38,246 nt of DNA. Source: Desulfobacterales bacterium (GTDB lineage: Bacteria > Desulfobacterota > Desulfobacteria > Desulfobacterales > UBA2174_A). Position 1 is the stretch's first letter. Each line of letters opens with the position of its first letter. Under the pieces are notes generated by a model. It had not been told where the DNA came from. It ran no database searches and saw nothing but the letters and a program-made list of their open reading frames with translations. The stretch is taken from contig JALOPD010000006.1 of the NCBI GenBank assembly GCA_025454075.1, positions 1 through 38,246 on the forward strand, written 5' to 3'. The position numbers and the translations under genes are program-made. Shown here piece after piece: positions 35,487-38,246 of this stretch.

Positions 35487-37472
35487 TCATATTCCGCCCA
35501 TCCAAGTCCCGGCCACCCGCCGCCTGGTCACCACCCGTTTCTCCACCAGCTGCTGGGCGGGTGTCTTTGGTTTTTCATTTTCATTCGCCACCGACTTGGC
35601 CGACTGCCGCTGCAAATCGCCCTCCTTGGCCTTGACGTAGCGGGCGAGCCCTGAGAGGTTCGGGTGCCACCCATTGTCGGCGCAGGCCGCGGCGTAGATC
35701 TCGCAGTCGAGCAGGTGGTTGTCGCTTCTGGTCTTAACCCACTCGATCCTCCCCTTGCGCGTGCGCCGCAACTCCTCCGCCAAAAACTGCTTGGTGTAGT
35801 CGACCCCGGTCTCGGCGTGCAGAAAAAAGCGCTGGCTTTCGGCAGCGATAACGTTTCCGTTTTCGTCTACCTTCTGGTCGCGTCGCGTCAGGCGCCAGTG
35901 CAGGAGCTTCTTCAACTCTCCTGTGTCGAGCATCCTCAGCTCGATCCCGCCCGGTATCGGCTTGTTGCTGCGCGGCATGCGGTCTATCGCCTGGGGGTAA
36001 TTGACACGGATCAGTTGTGGGCGGCTGGATCCCTTCACGGCAAAGATCACCTGCCGCGCGTCCCGGCGTCCATGGGCGCGGATGAATTCATAGATCTCCT
36101 CGGTGCGGCTGATGGCCTCGTCGTCGGCGCCCTTGCCGCCGCCGGTGTCCATGGCGGCTCGCCAGATTTGCAGGCGCTCGCCCGTGCCGTCCTTATGGAA
36201 ATACGTGTCGAACACCAGCGCCCGAACATCATCGAAGGTCGACAGATAGCCGTACTGTACCAGGTGGCTCGTCAAATCCTCCCCCCAGGCCCGCACCACG
36301 AACCAGAACCCGCGCTTCTGCACGTCGATGCCGGCCGTTAGCGCAACCGTCCACGACGGGCATATCCCCGGCGGAAGGTCCGTCTTGCGCTTGAACAGAT
36401 CCCCCTCGGCCTTGGACTCTACAACCTCCTTCCACGGCCGCGCCTGGTGCTGCGTGACAAAGGCCTGGAGCTTCTTCGGATCGTCCTTGCCCTTAAGAAA
36501 ATCGGCCGCGGCCTTGGAAAGCGACACGAACGGAGAATACCAGGACTCCAACGGGCCGAAGGCGATCGCCGTCGGACGCTCGACCGGCGTTTCGGCTTTC
36601 CACCTTCCGCCACGCACGGCCACGTTGCGGGCGTGGTCGTCCCAGTCCATGCCGCAGTGAGCGCAGGAGTAGCGGGCGAGCTTGCCGCGAAGCACTTCGC
36701 GGTGGTCACGCTTTCCGTGCCAGTGGATACGCTCGAAGCCCATGATCTGCAGGTGGCCACAGATCGGGCACTTCGCGTGGTAGCGACGGGTCTCCTCCGC
36801 CTCTGATCGTATCAGGCGGTCGAAGGCGTCTCCGTCGAGCTTTGGCGTGCTGTAGAAAATCTGCTTGCTCGTGTACTGGTACGAGTTGGTGCGGACATCG
36901 CCAAGGCTAAACGGGTCCGCCTCGTCGCCGACAAAATCAGGATATTTACCGGGCTCGTCCCAAAGTATGTAGCGCACGGACTCGGACGCCATCGCCGCGG
37001 CCGATGTCGCCCAGACCATCATCAGGTCCATGCCGTTTACAAAGTTGACGTGCATGGTGGTGACGTCGTCGATCCTGGAGGAGAGCAGCGCGGCCGTTTT
37101 CGGCGTCGAGCGGATTGTGGGGATTAACTGCCGCTTCGCGATCCGCTTGCTGACCTTCTCGTCCGGCATTACGTACATGGCGGGCCCTGGGTCGACGTCG
37201 ATCGCATAAAGCATGAAATTTAGCCCCACGGAGGTCTTTCCGGTCTGTGGGGCCCAGCACAGGAAAACCTTGCGCACCCACGGCAGCGCGATCGTGTCCA
37301 TGGGCTCGATGCAGTACGGCGTGACCTCGTTCCGCCACTTGCCTTGTGCGGGGCCCCTGACCACCATGCGATATTTCTCAGCCCACTGGCTGACACTGAT
37401 CCGCTCGCGCGGGCGGAATACGCGACGCTCCGGATCCGTGAAGTGGTCGATGGCGTATGCGACGGATGTCAT
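35487..37472 (-). CDS. terL: terminase large subunit, GpA family, 661 aa
   Basis: DNA-packaging motor and cos nuclease. Residues 70-85 form the Walker A (CWAPQTGKTSVGLN, lacking the usual first Gly), Walker B is at 167-173 (RYILWDEP), and a zinc ribbon has C235, C238 (CPICG) and C270, C273 (CAHCG), as in GpA. The C-terminal nuclease part includes WTVALTAGIDVQKRGFWFVV, where the Asp is likely metal-binding. Overlaps the small subunit stop by ATGA; the end of the protein is basic. Only 85 bases, with a CCGGCG hairpin at 35454-35467, separate it from the next gene. Confidence 0.93.
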   Translation of the reverse strand: MTSVAYAIDHFTDPERRVFRPRERISVSQWAEKYRMVVRGPAQGKWRNEVTPYCIEPMDTIALPWVRKVFLCWAPQTGKTSVGLNFMLYAIDVDPGPAMYVMPDEKVSKRIAKRQLIPTIRSTPKTAALLSSRIDDVTTMHVNFVNGMDLMMVWATSAAAMASESVRYILWDEPGKYPDFVGDEADPFSLGDVRTNSYQYTSKQIFYSTPKLDGDAFDRLIRSEAEETRRYHAKCPICGHLQIMGFERIHWHGKRDHREVLRGKLARYSCAHCGMDWDDHARNVAVRGGRWKAETPVERPTAIAFGPLESWYSPFVSLSKAAADFLKGKDDPKKLQAFVTQHQARPWKEVVESKAEGDLFKRKTDLPPGICPSWTVALTAGIDVQKRGFWFVVRAWGEDLTSHLVQYGYLSTFDDVRALVFDTYFHKDGTGERLQIWRAAMDTGGGKGADDEAISRTEEIYEFIRAHGRRDARQVIFAVKGSSRPQLIRVNYPQAIDRMPRSNKPIPGGIELRMLDTGELKKLLHWRLTRRDQKVDENGNVIAAESQRFFLHAETGVDYTKQFLAEELRRTRKGRIEWVKTRSDNHLLDCEIYAAACADNGWHPNLSGLARYVKAKEGDLQRQSAKSVANENEKPKTPAQQLVEKRVVTRRRVAGTWMGGI

Positions 37473-38092
37473 GCTTCGATCTTCTCCAGTCTGCCGGCAT
37501 CGATACTTTCCGGAAGCTCGTGGTGCGCGTCCTCGGAGTACCTGGCCAGCCAGCGCTCGGAGGCCTCGAGCATGTACTCAATCACGTCCGGGGCCTTCAG
37601 GTCGTCTCCGGACACCAGCTTGATCATCTCGGCCGAGCTGCTGCGTATAAAGTTTTCAATGTCGCTTTTAAATACCGCTGCGCGCCGCGCCAGGGCCGCC
37701 TCGAAGGCAGAGCGCTCGACGTATTCACCTTTCAGGATCCTGGTCTTGATCTCCCAGTGCTCGGCCTGGGCGCTGACCTTGCGGGCCTCGGCCGCGGCCT
37801 TGTCGTCTGCGACCGCAGGAGAGGCCGGTCGCATCTTTAGGCCGCCGCTGCCGTCCTTCAGCTTCAAAAAAGTGCCGGCATACCGCTCGACGTCTTTGAC
37901 AAGGAATGTCCCGTCAGACTGGGGCCTGAGCTTCCCTTGGTCGCGGTGACGGTAGACGGTCGCCTGCTTAACGCGGTACTTGTCGAGCCCCTCAAGGTAT
38001 CGCACCACCTCGAGGATACTCTTCAACGCCTCCGGTTTTTCGCTGGGCGCCTGGCTGATCGAGAGCTGCTCTGTCACTTGATTATTTCTCAT
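37469..38092 (-). CDS. terS: terminase small subunit, Nu1-like, 207 aa
   Basis: Recognises cos and recruits the large subunit. The N-terminal 80 residues include a winged helix: LDKYRVKQATVYRHRDQGKL, LVKDVERYAGTFLKL, like the Nu1 family, and the rest is helical (AHWEIKTRILKGEYVERSAF, AALARRAAVFKSDIENFIRS). Start ATG 38092 has no good ribosome site; an internal GTG near 38077 is possible. It directly precedes the large subunit and follows the candidate cos region across the circle junction. Confidence 0.8.
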   Translation of the reverse strand: MRNNQVTEQLSISQAPSEKPEALKSILEVVRYLEGLDKYRVKQATVYRHRDQGKLRPQSDGTFLVKDVERYAGTFLKLKDGSGGLKMRPASPAVADDKAAAEARKVSAQAEHWEIKTRILKGEYVERSAFEAALARRAAVFKSDIENFIRSSSAEMIKLVSGDDLKAPDVIEYMLEASERWLARYSEDAHHELPESIDAGRLEKIEA

Positions 38093-38147
38093 TTACAGGT
38101 GGTTATACTTTTCCCACCCGGTTTTTTCTCAACAAGTAGAGATGAAT
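38093..38147 (-). promoter_or_regulatory. upstream region of the small terminase gene, weak promoter
   Basis: On the minus strand TATAAC (38107-38102) is preceded 19 bases earlier by TTGAGA (38132-38127). The match is poor and the spacing long, so a late promoter here would need an activator or lie elsewhere. An A-rich stretch with AAAAAACCGGG occurs between them. Confidence 0.25.
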
Positions 38148-38246
38148 CGAGGTCGTCGAAACCGCACTTCAAAGGTCCCTGGAAGGACCCGCCGAGACCG
38201 GTCGAGACCAATCAGACCTCGGAACTTTATCAGCGAGCGCAGCCGT
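38148..38246. repeat. terminal direct repeat, copy 2 (circular overlap)
   Basis: Exact second copy of bases 1-99. If the molecule is circular this is the same DNA, and the intergenic stretch between the replication gene and the small terminase gene is continuous across the junction. Confidence 0.95.

Noticed and set aside
1..38246. tRNA or rRNA genes
   Set aside because: I saw no cloverleaf with a GTTCRA loop or CCA end and no rRNA-like segment; a tRNAscan run would be decisive.

Overview
The window is the complete genome of a temperate, lambda-like siphophage (or the extracted prophage), about 38.1 kb, GC-rich and gene-dense. The last 99 bases (38148-38246) repeat the first 99 exactly, so the contig closes into a circle of 38,147 bp; an overlap of exactly 99 looks like an assembly k-mer overlap rather than a biological terminal repeat. 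The head genes (Nu1/GpA-type terminase, lambda-type portal, HK97-type protease-capsid fusion), the tail genes (tail tube, G/GT chaperone, tape measure, DUF1833, J-like tip) and a tyrosine integrase make this a tailed dsDNA phage of a Gram-negative host. Strong Shine-Dalgarno sites, lipoprotein signals and a standard code fit Pseudomonadota or Desulfobacterota; I cannot name the host.

Layout. A repressor/Cro-type switch lies at about 6770-7590, with a divergent promoter and operator region at 7029-7096. From it the plus strand carries a compact lysogeny operon: XRE repressor, a stand-alone PAS-domain protein, a membrane-anchored SWIM zinc-finger protein and the integrase (7096-9651). Two small genes follow, one of them a zinc/ribbon-helix-helix protein, up to 10449. 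The minus strand runs from the Cro-like gene at 6988 leftward through early genes (many short overlapping ORFs, an ASCH protein, small membrane proteins, a zinc/HTH protein, a sliding-clamp-like protein) to a lambda O-like replication initiator at 176-1171. That gene carries an apparent replication origin inside its coding sequence. Across the circle junction, next to a candidate cos site, transcription continues into the late genes: terminase, portal, capsid, tail and tip/fibre proteins (38092 down to 14095), then a lysis cassette (13974 down to 11392) and two small genes ending at 10745, convergent with the plus-strand genes.

The genes overlap heavily through ATGA, GTGA and TGATG junctions, so many true starts are GTG or TTG and several genes are very short (22-58 codons). 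The most notable points are: (1) eight GCATGC palindromes, seven of them spaced 10-11 bp apart, plus a 31-bp palindrome inside the initiator gene; (2) a 788-residue fibre-like protein joining a beta-helix to 29 degenerate LDALL repeats; (3) a canonical A_AAA_AAC slippery site producing the tail-chaperone GT fusion; (4) a small beta-clamp-like protein; (5) the PAS-SWIM pair in the lysogeny operon; and (6) a strong hairpin terminator in the middle of the head gene cluster with no room for a promoter after it.
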